DNA of 45,397 nucleotides from Hymenoscyphus infarciens (Eukaryota; Ascomycota; Leotiomycetes; Helotiales; Helotiaceae): the NCBI GenBank assembly GCA_001414345.1, contig LLCB01000400.1, positions 1 to 45,397 on the forward strand. The letters are read 5' to 3'. How positions within the stretch are numbered: position 1 is the first letter of the stretch; the number at the start of each line of letters is the position of its first letter. Both the position numbers and the translations under genes were made by a program. The notes below the pieces were generated by a model. It did not search any database and was not told the origin of the DNA. It saw only the letters and a list, made by a program, of their open reading frames with translations. Positions 1 through 11,120 of this stretch are shown here, one piece after another.

Positions 1-820
1 CGAAACCGACCAACGTCATACGTCGCCTACGTAACCTTCCTAAAACAGACAATGTAAGACAACAACTGCCGAAACCTCATATGTGGCAGGTACTCCCAGC
101 TATCTAGGATGACGGCATGCCGTCACAAAAGGTTTATTAAAGTATATTAGTATTATAATCTAGGAGTGTTTAGATCGAGTAAGAGTATTAAACATTCGTA
201 TCTATTACGTAATGTAGGTCTTCCTAAACCCTCTTATATATAAGTAGAGAGTAATTCCCCTCTGGAATTGCTTAAGTAATATAATTATATCGAACCTCAT
301 ACTATCCTTTTAACATAGTATAGGTGTTTTTGTAAAGGGGATTGAGATAGATTTGTGGAAGGGGAAGAAGGGAGGGGAGATACGGAGTCAAGTTTAGAGA
401 TGTGTTATAGGATGATGAGAATGGGATAGTTAGAGCTTGTAAGTTTTTCTTGGTGGGATTTGGGAAGTTGTATATGTGGTTTCTTGAAAATTTGAAGTAG
501 CAAAATGAAAAACTATGCTGTCACCAATCACAGCGTCTTAATGTCCATATCGAACGCCCCTTGAATCGTGAAGGAGTGGGTCGACTATCCCCTTCTCTTT
601 CCTCTGAAAAGCGTTTAACATCATCAGCTGTACGACAATTATAACACACTATATCCGCCATGTCTAGTAATAAGAAGAATGGAAACGGTATTGTCATTTC
701 AAAAAAGCCGACTCTCTCAACCCTGTAACAGAAAACAAGTTTAGGCTCGCTTAAACTCATACACGTTGAGGTGGGAACTATAGAAGCGATTTATCATTAC
801 TTCTCACATTCCGGTGCAAT
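1..820. other. AT-rich gene-free left flank, possible decayed retroelement
   Basis: I see no supportable gene here. The sequence is AT-rich and has a TATA-like stretch near 233-242. A perfect palindrome lies at 110-125. Near 320 the text reads like a retroelement LTR end (AACA) followed by TAGTATAGG, which could be a mutated primer-binding site, but no matching second LTR is visible, so this is only a suggestion. The short open frames here have no recognisable product. Confidence 0.35.
110..125. repeat. Perfect 16-bp palindrome TGACGGCATGCCGTCA
   Basis: The 16 bases read identically on both strands and stand out as GC-rich within AT-rich surroundings. A palindrome like this could be a dimeric transcription-factor site or a piece of a transposable-element terminal region. 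Nothing nearby decides between these. Confidence 0.7.
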
Positions 821-1199
821 TTGTTAGCTAATCCCTCTACTATTTGGCGTGATGTAATTCAAATACTAGAGTTTGAAAAGACTCAGGGAACTTCTCATGA
901 TTCCCTCGAACCTTGGCCATTTAAGATGAATTCACAGTCAAAAATATGGAGAATACAGGGCAATACATACTCGCGCTGTAAATGCCTCCTTGTAAAAACG
1001 CGTCGTTCCCTCGAAGCTACAGGGGCAAGCGAGCCTTTTGGAGAAAATCTGGAGACGAATTTACTGGAGGGTCCACTAAAATACAGGGCCGCGCTAGATT
1101 GCATTATCGTAGTGCTCTGTACAAGTATTCTCCATGCTTTTGACCACGTTCTTCATATCAAATTTTTCCAAGTAAATATACGCACTCAGAAACATGAGT

Positions 1200-2170
1200 T
1201 TACTTCGAGTACGAGATAGGTGAAGGTAAAGAAACCCGAGAAAGCATGTTCTAAAGAGACAAACCCGAGAGAGAGACTGAGAAATAGAACCGAGAAATAT
1301 TTTCAAGTAGTAAGTATTTCCCAGAGACAAATCCGAGAATCCAAGCCGAGCTGAGAGAGAAATTCTAGAGATTAAACAACTATATCCGAAGTTCAAAGAT
1401 ATTCATTTAGAAGGTAAACATATATTTCCGAGAGTAGACTTAGTTCCGAAAAGTTATTTCTAAGTAAATATGACTCTCTCCGAGGCTCTCCTAGTAAGTA
1501 TTTCTAAGTAGGTATCTCTAAGTTAAGTAAATAAACCCGAGATCTATATCTGAGCAATTATTTCCGAGAGATAACTCTAAGAATTAAAATCAGGAAATAA
1601 AACTGGGAAAGAACCCTCTGAAATCAATCCGAAGTTCGGAGATGTTTATTTAAAAGGTAATTATATGCTTCCGAGAAAAAAACCTCGAGTATCTCCGAGC
1701 TGACATAACTAGCACCGAGTATTTCTAAGTAGAAATCTCCGAGCCAAGTAAATATATCCGAGCGTACATATATGTAGCAAACGCGATATCTCCGAGTAAA
1801 CATCTCCGAGAAAACCGAGAAATCTATCGCCGAGTAAGTATCTCCAAGCACGTATTTCCGAGAAATAAAACCGAGCCGAGAGATAAACCCGAGAAGCAAA
1901 ATAACAAATCCAAGGTTTAGAGAGAGTTATTTCCAAGTAAATATCTCCGAGTAATCTTTCTAAAAGGAGAATTATTTTTAAGCAGTAAAATATCTCTAAA
2001 TAATAACTACTAAGTAAATCTCTCTAGCTAAATAGCTCCGAGAAGAAACCCGAGTCGAGAGATAAAACCTGAGAATCAAATCCGAGGTTCAGATATATCC
2101 ACCACCACTCTTTCCAAGCAAATATCTCCGAGTGTTTGCTCCGACCAGATATTTCCGAGTGTGAACCTAC
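1200..2170 (+). repeat. Degenerate satellite built on a CCGAG core
   Basis: I counted about 28 copies of CCGAG in roughly 960 bp, all on the plus strand, where about one would be expected by chance. The copies sit in recurring phrases such as AAGTAAATATCTCCGAG, AACCCGAGA and GAGAGATAAA. A longer phrase beginning ATCCGAAGTTC recurs near 1386 and 1627, with decayed relatives (ATCCAAGGTTT, ATCCGAGGTTC) near 1910 and 2080. That suggests an older higher-order unit of about 170-280 bp. No coding potential is evident on either strand; the open frames across it are short and repetitive. It may be a subtelomeric or heterochromatic satellite, or a mutated minisatellite inside a transposon. Confidence 0.75.
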
Positions 2171-2852
2171 TCGGTACACTTCGTGCGGAAACGTGGGATC
2201 TAATCAAAAATATACACTAATTCTGAATTGAAATTATTGTTTTTCTAAATCAAGTTCTTAAGAAGATTGAGTAATATCGTTGTTGTTGCGTAGTTCTCGG
2301 AAAATGCGATTTTTGCGTCCAGCACGTGTTAGGCCTTGAATGCAGCCCAGGGAGCTGAGAGACAGTATCAAAAAAACCCAAGTACGGATGGCGAGATAGC
2401 GAAGAGGAAAAAAATCATAACTCCAGTCCCCTCCTAAAAGGACCTATCTTTGCCAGGTTTCGACTCTCGAGATTTCAAGGACATCGTGAAACTGCTTCTC
2501 AACAACCTGAGTGAAAAGGAAATATAGAACGTAAAATAAATTGGATTTCCTCTCGCTGCATGATCCATTACGCATAACCATCGTAGCCCGAATCGCAAAA
2601 AATAAGGCTTGCAAAATCTCCCATTTAATTTCCCCATCCCCTATATCTCTCATTGTGAATTCGAGAAATCCCAGCCAACCAAGTAAACTCCCAACCCCTC
2701 CAACCCTAAAATCATCTGTCAAGTGAAGAAATAGACATTAAAATCTAAGTATAAATTGACCTACAAAAGTATCGCATTAGCAACGTGACTCCGCCGGGAC
2801 AAGAATCATGTTCCACCGTTTAACAACGATAAACTAAAAAGGGGACGTTGAC
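2171..2852. other. Intergenic region downstream of the phospholipase gene
   Basis: This stretch separates the satellite from the 3' end of the phospholipase D gene. It has short open frames in several phases but nothing I recognise. The part next to 2850 probably holds the 3' UTR and polyadenylation signals of the minus-strand phospholipase gene. Confidence 0.5.
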
Positions 2853-5688
2853 TTACTCAGTAACCTTATTAATCTGCAGTCCTATTTCCGCCATCGGAGC
2901 ATCCTTCAAAAACTCCAAAGGCATCCACACAAGATGTCCCTTAATCTGATCAAGTTTCGCTCGGATCTCCTCCGGAGGAATCATCTTATCATAAATATGA
3001 CCAGCCTTCGTCCCCTTAGGAGGCAAGAATTTATCATAGTCCTCGAAATTTTTGACTGGCGCAAGTTAGTAAATTCGTTGTTCAACGGAAGGGGGGGGTT
3101 TTAACATACCATAATCATCAGGATCAGCATGGAAAAGTTGTCGGAAGACTTCGGTATTCTTGGTTGCTCTGCTGGTCCACATATCCCATACCTCATCACT
3201 AAGCGGATCCTCGACAAATTCGTATGTTTCGTTGATCTGGGGGTCGTTGGGGAAATCTTGTGGTGGTTGGGCGTTCGGGTCTTTGGAAGCATCGAGCTCT
3301 TGTGGAGGTAATAGTCCGAGATGTTCTCTCCAAAGGTATCGTCGAAGAGTTGCAGCGTGGTTACCAGCCTCATATTCCTGTCCTCCCATCTTCGTCTTGA
3401 TCATTTTCGTATCGGTCATGACAATCGACAACTCACTATCGTGGATTCCCAATTGCGATCGATCATTCAAGTTCGAGCTTCCACAAATAACAGTTCTGTC
3501 GTCCACAATCAAAACCTTGCCATGGATGTAGAGTTCCTCCTGAATCCAGCTGTCGACCTCACCCTCCAAAGGACCTTCCCATTTCTCGCCAACAAGACTT
3601 GGTTGTTTGTGCATGGCGTTCTTTGCAACGCTGTCGGTGCTCTCCGGCACTCTGTTTGTACCTGCTTCTTCGGCTGCGGCTTCGAATCTGCGTTTCGCGT
3701 CTGTCTTCTCTTGCTTTTCTTGGTTGCCTGAATCGTCACCAATATGTAACTTTTCCTTAACATCGCCTCTTTGATCCATATGGGTATCTGCACCATCATT
3801 TGGGTCGTTGATTCCATGAATACCCGTGTCCATGATCTCCTCCGCCTCAGCTCGCTGAACATCCTGATATTTGACGCCGGATTTCTCTTCTTGCTTTTTG
3901 ATAGCAGGAGTAACATTCAATCGATCGTAGGATCTGAGATTGAAAAAGAAGATGTGCTTGGTAGGATCAACACCACAAGCTTTCACCTGCTCATAGATTG
4001 AGTGTTCGCCTCTGCATATCGACTTATACTGGTAATCCATAATCGCTCTCGTTCCCATTGCTGCATCCTCTCGAAGATCGCCTGCGAACCCTGGGACGGA
4101 GGGAATCAAGATGATGACTCGGAACTTTCTACCCTCTTTTCCAGCTCTCACAACGGCATCAACAATGGCTCTTCCAACGGTGTTCTTGACCGGTGCTTGT
4201 TCCTCTCCAGTTGCAGTGATGAAGAATTGATTCTCAATGTAGACATAGTGCTGGGCGTTTCTGATAAGCTCGCTGTAGGCGTTCTGGATGCTGTGCTCTG
4301 TAAGAATTCCACTTGACCAATCTGAGCTGCTTCGAACAACCTGTGCATGAACAGTTCCTTGTTCACCAATCGTCTTTCCGCTTAATGGGGACAATGGATG
4401 GTGGATGTAATCTCCCACAGGATGTTTCGGTCTTTGCACCCCAACAAGATCCTCATCTGGTCCTTCTCTACCCTCCATGGTCAACCAATCATATCTACCA
4501 TCACGCTTGTACTTGTCACGCTTGACAAAGTTCCAGCGAAGAACGAAATGTTCTGCAATGTCGTAAACACAATCTCCAACTACCGCCATTGCAACATCGT
4601 GCCATGGCATGCGACCATATTCCGCCTTGGAAAGTTCGTTTGATTTCCAATCACCAACACTTTGGAAATCCATGACTCGATTGTTGTTGAAATCCTGACC
4701 TGGCCATACTTCGGTAGAAACACCCTCTGGGTGGACGTCGGCAAGGGGATGTTGTTGGTTGTCCCATCTTCCAAAGCAAAGATCCAAACCTCCGATGAAA
4801 GCCATGTTGTAATCAATGACAATGAACTTCTCGTGGTGAGCCCAATAAAACGTCATATCTGCCGCATTCTCGAGAACATTGTGATCTGGATGTCGCATGA
4901 CAACGATATTTCCGTGTCCTGGCGTTCCTTTTGGACATAGAGCTTGTAGAGCATGCTTAGTATGTGCAGAGTTGCAAGTAAGAGCGGCCTAGTAAATTGT
5001 AAGCGAGTAGCCTTCTACATGATAAGTTTAGGGAGTCCTACCTCTACTTCACGGTACACAATGACGAAAATCTTCACACCGGCCTCTGCTTTACGTTTAA
5101 GAATTTGATCTAAACGCCATTCTTGGTTAAAATATGGGGGTCTGCGCAAGAATAACTCCGGAGAGAGCCACCAGTCACAGATATAGATGGTCTCTGTTGC
5201 TCGCTCGAGGGCAACGGAAACAGCCTGTGTTGTCAGTTCCTGGTCCAAGCCCATTGAGCGAATGCACCTACCCAGAAATAATCCCTGCCATCCACATACC
5301 ACTTTATATTGTTGCCTGGTCGTTCGGGAGCAAAAGACTCGAATCGATGAGACCCTGCGATTTTGGTTCTCTTGTCATCGGTGGCTTTCTCGTGGTCCTC
5401 GTCATGACGGTGGTTCGGGTTGATCTAAAAGCGGGATTAATAGCTGTAGGGAATATTATGGGAAAACACGACTCACCAGATTTCCGAACTTTCCAATCGT
5501 ATGTCTATAATTAATTAATCTTGGTTTCTTTTTTCAGAGAAGAGAATTGTGCACTTCTTGTGAATGAGACCAACTTTCAAGTCGTAAAGCGAGCTGTCTC
5601 TGAACTTCTCTCGCATGTGGTCAAAAGGATGCTTGATCTTGTCCTTGAGGTGCTCGGAATTAGCACCCTCTGAAGGTGCTGCCGACAT
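2853..5688 (-). CDS. Phospholipase D (two HKD motifs, no PX/PH region)
   Basis: Predicted to hydrolyse phospholipids such as phosphatidylcholine to phosphatidic acid. The model is complement(join(2853..3055, 3110..4988, 5042..5224, 5272..5424, 5477..5504, 5555..5688)), which is in phase throughout and gives 859 residues. The two catalytic HxKxxxxD motifs are visible: H218-E-K220...D225 (HHEKFIVID) and H655-G-K657...D662 (IHGKVLIVD), the second followed by GSSNLNDRS. Both pairs are intact, so an active enzyme is expected. Unlike yeast Spo14 it lacks PX and PH domains, so it belongs to the shorter filamentous-fungal PLD type. Between the motifs lies a charged, probably disordered insert rich in E, K and D (about residues 500-620). 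Two points are weaker: exon 2 is only 28 nt, and intron 1 (5505-5554) needs a GTGCAC donor. They are supported by phase and by the sensible joined reading VGLIHKKHTIGKFGNL. It is divergent from the P5A ATPase gene, with a 772-bp shared upstream region. Confidence 0.92.
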
Positions 5689-6460
5689 GACGGCGGAAGT
5701 AGTGGTGTTGTGTTGTTGTTTTGTGACGCCTATTAATTGGGTGGCAGCTGGGTCGAAGATGTGGTCGGTGCAACTCTCGGTGGGTTCATGTGTAGAGAGG
5801 AAGAGAAGAGAGGGAGGAGAGAGAGGTAGCTGCGAGTATGGCTTGAGGGAGGACGCGGTATGATTTTATCAGGGAAATGATCGTGCTTGTAGATGCAGAC
5901 GGGATGCTTCCTGTCGGATCTCATGCGCAGGTACAATAAGTACGAGTACTGGCAGAACTGGAGTTATTGTAAGCTATTAATTATGGCGGGGTGGAGCAAG
6001 GAAGGAGGTGAGGGGTTGTCTTCCAGGTTTAGAGGTCTCTCTTGGCGCTCGTCATTATTCTGGAGGTCAAGCTTAAATTGTGCATCGGGTATTCACAGTT
6101 GTGCAAGTTTTGTGCAACGATTCACTTGTGGGAGTACTTGTTCCCAACCTGACTCAGTTGTAGAAGACCCTGCTTCTAGATCCCCTTTTCCAGGTTCTCT
6201 TTGGTCAGTGTAAGTAAGGTAACGTACTGTATACTGTAACATGAAGAGATCGGGGTCCTTCCCCTTTTGACGGGGCCCACAAGGTACTCTCCGAGGCGGG
6301 CCGAGATACGGCATCTTGTGAGAATCGGACGGTTATCGGAGTGACTAAGTTGGCGGCGTCCGGCGATTCGATAGAAGGCCACGAATTTCTGTTCCGCTGA
6401 AGACCTCAAAAGTCACCTCTTTCGCCATATCGACGCGCATCTCCTGTATAGAAATGCGCA
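5689..6460. promoter_or_regulatory. Shared divergent upstream region, phospholipase D / P5A ATPase
   Basis: This 772-bp stretch lies between two divergent start codons and must carry both promoters. No clear TATA box is visible on either side, and open frames within it do not resemble proteins. Purine-rich tracts at about 5799-5827 lie just upstream of the phospholipase start, consistent with pyrimidine-rich 5' leaders common in filamentous fungi when read on the minus strand. Confidence 0.5.
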
Positions 6461-9400
6461 ATGGCGCCTTTGGTGGATAATCCCTTGATTGCTTCGGCGA
6501 CGCTGCACAATCCTCGTATGTCCCCTCGAGAATCTCTGCAAGGTATTGGACTGCCATGCTAACCCTCGATAGTGCCACTCTTCTTACATACCTACGTCTG
6601 GCCATTCGCGATCATATGGCCCGTCTTTTTTCGCTACTACCTCTCCCAAGATCTCTACGATAAACATATTAACGGGCAGGAATGGACATTTGTGTGGTGC
6701 GGGACCATCATCACTCTCCAGAGTCTGGTCTGGCTGAGTACAAACTGGAGCGTAAACCTCAAGGCCATCTTCACGTCGACAAGCGTCAAGACGGTCCAAG
6801 ATGCGAAATTGATCAAGGTTCTTCCAGTCTTGAACGCTGGGTCTCCGGAAATCTGCTCAATTGTTCGCGACAATGTAAGTCGCGTACCCTGATGGAGAGA
6901 TGACACCCGCTAATAAAATATTAGGCCGGGGGCAAAAACAATGTCTCCTTCCTTTTCCAAAAACGACGATTCCTATACGATGCCACCAAAAACTCCTTCT
7001 CCCCTCTCACCTACGCCATCGATGCGGAACCAAAGCCAAACCTCGAACATTTCCAGAAATCAAGGGGAATCGCGTCTGCCTCCGAGTTGTCCAGAATCCA
7101 GCAGCATTACGGCGATAATACCTTTGACATCCCCGTCCCTACATTCGTCGAGTTATTCAAGGAACATGCCGTGGCACCTTTCTTCGTATTTCAGATCTTC
7201 TGTGTTGGATTGTGGATGTTGGACGAATATTGGTATTACTCCCTCTTCACTCTCTTTATGCTTGTCATGTTTGAGAGTACGGTGGTTTGGCAGCGACAGA
7301 GGACTTTGAACGAATTCCGGGGAATGAGCATCAAGCCTTACGATATTTTCGTTTACCGACAAAACAAATGGGAGGAAACTCAAAGCGACAAATTACTCCC
7401 AGGAGACTTGGTTTCAGTAGGACGCACGAAAGAAGACAGCGGAGTAGCTTGTGATATGGTTCTCGTGGAAGGAAGCGCCATTGTCAACGAGGCCATGTTG
7501 TCTGGAGAAAGTACCCCACTCCTGAAGGACTCCATCCAACTTAGACCCTCGGAAGCCTTGCTCGAACCAGAAGGATTGGACAAGAACGCATTCCTTTATG
7601 GCGGTACCAAGGTTCTCCAGATCACCCACGGAAACAGCGATGAAGAACGTCCTAAGGTCGCCTCTGGAGTGCCATCACCCCCTGATAATGGAGCCATGGC
7701 TATCGTTGTCAAGACTGGATTCGAAACCTCCCAGGGAAGTTTGGTTAGAACCATGATATACTCTACTGAAAGAGTCTCTGCCAACAACGCCGAGGCTCTT
7801 CTTTTCATCTTGTTCCTCTTGATTTTCGCGATCGCAGCCTCTTGGTATGTGTGGGACGAGGGTGTCAAGAAGGACAGAAAACGATCTAAGCTTCTTCTCG
7901 ACTGTGTTCTCATCGTAACAAGTGTTGTGCCGCCTGAACTTCCTATGGAGTTGAGTCTTGCAGTCAACACTAGTCTTGCAGCTCTCAGTCGTTACGCCAT
8001 CTATTGTACCGAACCCTTCCGTATTCCCTTCGCTGGCCGTGTTGATGTTGCTTGTTTCGATAAAACAGGAACTTTGACTGGTGAGGATTTGGTTGTTGAA
8101 GGTATCGCTGGTATCGCTGAACATGCGGGTGATCTTAGCCACATTACTCCTGTATTGGAAGTCCCACTAGAGACTACTCTTGTACTAGCAACTGCACATG
8201 CCTTGGTTAAGCTGGACGAGGGAGAAGTTGTTGGAGATCCTATGGAGAAAGCTACACTTACCTCACTTGGATGGACTCTTGGAAAAAACGATACTCTTAC
8301 CAGTAAACATACGACTGCCGTCAAGGGACATTCATTTGCCACACCTTCCAATACTGTTCAAGTTAAACGTCGATTCCAATTCTCTTCGGCTCTGAAACGC
8401 CAGAGCTCCGTCGCAACAGTCACAATACTTCACCCTGAATCAGGCAAAAAGATCCGAAGCACATTCGTTGGTGTCAAGGGTGCCCCAGAGACTATTATGA
8501 AGATGCTGGTAAACGTCCCTGCAAACTACGAGGATACTTTCAAATTTTTTACAAGAAAGGGATCGCGCGTTCTCGCATTGGCCTATAAGCATCTTTCTTC
8601 AGATGGAGAACTTGGTAGTGGAAAGATAAATGAACTCAAGCGAGAGAAGGTTGAGGCCGATTTACATTTCGCTGGCTTCCTCGTTCTTCACTGCCCACTG
8701 AAAGATGACGCAAAAGCATCGGTTCGACAGCTTAACGAGAGTAGTCATCGTGTAGTTATGATCACTGGAGATAATCCCCTCACCGCCGTCCACGTTGCTC
8801 ATGAAGTTGAAATTGTAGACAGAGATGTCTTGATTTTAGATGCTCCAGAGCATGACGATTCCGGAGAGAAGCTCGTCTGGAGAAGTGTGGATGATAAGAT
8901 ATCCATCCCAGTTGACCCAACAAAACCACTCGACCCCAAGATTATCGAGTCGAAAGATCTCTGTGTCACTGGATACGCCTTGGCTAAATTCAAGGGTCAA
9001 GTTGCGTTGCCAACCATCTACCGTTACACTTGGGTCTATGCTCGAGTTTCACCAAAACAAAAGGAAGAAATTCTGATGGGCCTCAAAGACCTTGGTTATT
9101 ACACTCTCATGGCTGGTGATGGCACCAACGATGTCGGTGCTCTCAAGCAGGCTCACATCGGTGTTGCGCTATTGAACGGCTCTCAGGACGACTTGAACAA
9201 GATCTCGGAGCATTACAGAAACACCAAGATGAAGGAATTGTATGAGAAGCAAGTCCAAATGATGACACGGTTCAACCAACCTAGCCCACCTGTACCTATT
9301 CTAATCGCCCACCTCTATCCTCCAGGACCAACTAACCCACATTATGAGAAAGCAATGTTACGAGAATTGGAAAGAAAGGGGAACACCCAAGCATTGGCCG

Positions 9401-10550
9401 AGACCGCTGCCGCACCAGCTGTAACAGCAACACCAGCACCTGCAACCAACAATGCCAATCCTGGGCAGAAGAATCTAGCCAATCTCGCGGAGAAGTTCAC
9501 AGAGAGTATGATGGATGCTGAAATGGACGACGAACCACCAACCATCAAACTTGGTGATGCATCCGTAGCTGCGCCTTTCACCAGTAAGCTCAGCAACGTT
9601 ATCGCAATCCCAAACATCATTCGACAAGGTCGATGCACTCTGGTGGCAACGATCCAGATGTACAAGATTCTCGCACTCAATTGTCTTATCAGCGCCTACA
9701 GTCTCAGTGTGCTTTATCTCGAAGGTATCAAATTTGGAGATGGTCAAGTCACCATCAGCGGCATGCTTATGAGCGTTTGCTTCTTGTCCATCTCGAGAGC
9801 CAAATCTGTTGAAGGACTTTCCAAGGAGCGCCCTCAACCTAACATCTTCAACTTTTACATCATTGGATCTATTCTCGGCCAATTTGCTATACACATTGTC
9901 ACTCTCATCTACATTGCTCGATTCTGCGATAGAATTGCTCCGTGAGTTATATAATTCCCATCTTCTATGACGAAACTAACTGTGACTTCAGACGTGACTC
10001 TGATATCGATCTCGAGGGAGAATTTACACCTTCTCTCTTGAACAGTGCCGTCTATCTTCTTCAACTCATCCAGCAAATCTCCACCTTTGCCATCAACTAC
10101 CAGGGCCGACCCTTCCGTGAGGCACTATCAGGTGAGTCTCTTCCGCATCAGCTTACTATCAACTTCGGCTAACTTAGCTTCCTAGAAAACCGCGGCATGT
10201 ACTGGGGAATCTTGGGAGTCTCGGCTATCGCCTTCTCCTGCTCCACCGAGTTCATACCCGAGATCAACGAGAAGATGCGTCTCGTGCCCTTCACCTCCGA
10301 ATTCAAGTGGACGATGACGACCGTCATGGTTGTTGATTATGTTGGGTGCTTCGTGATTGAGAAGGTCCTTAAGGCTCTATTCAGTGACTACAAACCCAAG
10401 GATATTGCCATTCGTAGACCTGATCAAATCGCCAAGGAAGAGAAGAGAGCAGCGGATGCGCTTGCTGAGATAGTGCGACAGGAAGAGGAAAAGGCGGCGA
10501 AGGTTATTGCGGACTTGGAGGAGAAGTTGAGGGCCAAGGGCCGCGCGTAA
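6461..10550 (+). CDS. SPF1: P5A-type ATPase, ER transmembrane-helix dislocase (Spf1/Cod1)
   Basis: Join(6461..6515, 6573..6874, 6925..9941, 9992..10131, 10186..10550), in phase, 1292 residues, the normal size for the family. P5A ATPases sit in the ER membrane and remove mis-inserted tail-anchored or mitochondrial helices; loss disturbs ER quality control, sterols, glycosylation and Ca2+ balance. Visible features: N-terminal membrane hairpin (about residues 20-75), actuator loop LSGES (S312-G-E-S315), the P5A signature PPELPME in the M4 helix, phosphorylation loop DKTGTLTGED with D498 as phospho-acceptor, and hinge GDGTND (850-855). An Ala/Pro/Thr-rich linker (about 945-975) precedes M7, and further membrane helices follow. 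The C terminus is a charged EEEKAAKV-type helix. The first exon (MAPLVDNP...) is short but joins cleanly to LPLFLHTY, matching the usual family start. All catalytic elements are intact. Confidence 0.96.
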
Positions 10551-11120
10551 TAGGGGATTTGTTGTACGATAGTTATTACATAGAAGGCAGAATAGAATGT
10601 TTGTTTGTTTTGAGTATTATCGTCACCGCTGAATGAAGGATTGAGATACTTGAGTGCCTGGTGCGAGTCAATTAGACATTCTCGCAGATGGTCTCCCGGA
10701 TGATCTGGAATAATAAAGCGTTGTTCTCCTGGCGGAAGCAATGGGAGAATAGAGCTTGGTTATCTAGAACAACCAAAGATTGTCCCAACCAAAGATTGTC
10801 CCAACCATTTGGAAAAATGAATTAATACTTGCTTAGCTTCGCGTCTAAAATAGACTAAGTATCTTATAATTTAGGATCAGAGGATATAAAAGAGAAAAGT
10901 CATGAGTTCCTTGAAGTTGTTCGGGGTTTTCTTGAGTCTAGAACACCCCTGTTTTCACTTCCCACGTCATTCCGCGCTGCCAAGGCCGAGTTAATCAAGC
11001 TGTGCGTGTGGGGAGGAGACAAAGCGCGTCCATTTTGCGATCCTCTCCATCGACCTACATTCTTCTTTTTTTGGCCTTGCAGAATTCAATCAATTGTCTG
11101 CTCGATCGCATCGCGTCAAC
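10551..11120. other. Intergenic region between SPF1 and the TRP channel gene
   Basis: It holds the SPF1 3' UTR and the promoter of the next gene on the same strand. Two adjacent copies of a 16-bp unit (AACCAAAGATTGTCCC) lie at 10771-10802, with a partial third copy, and a CTAGAACAACC motif just before them belongs to a dispersed family noted in the findings. A stem-like pair (ATACTTGCTTAG and CTAAGTATC) lies near 10827-10865. No gene is visible. Confidence 0.6.
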
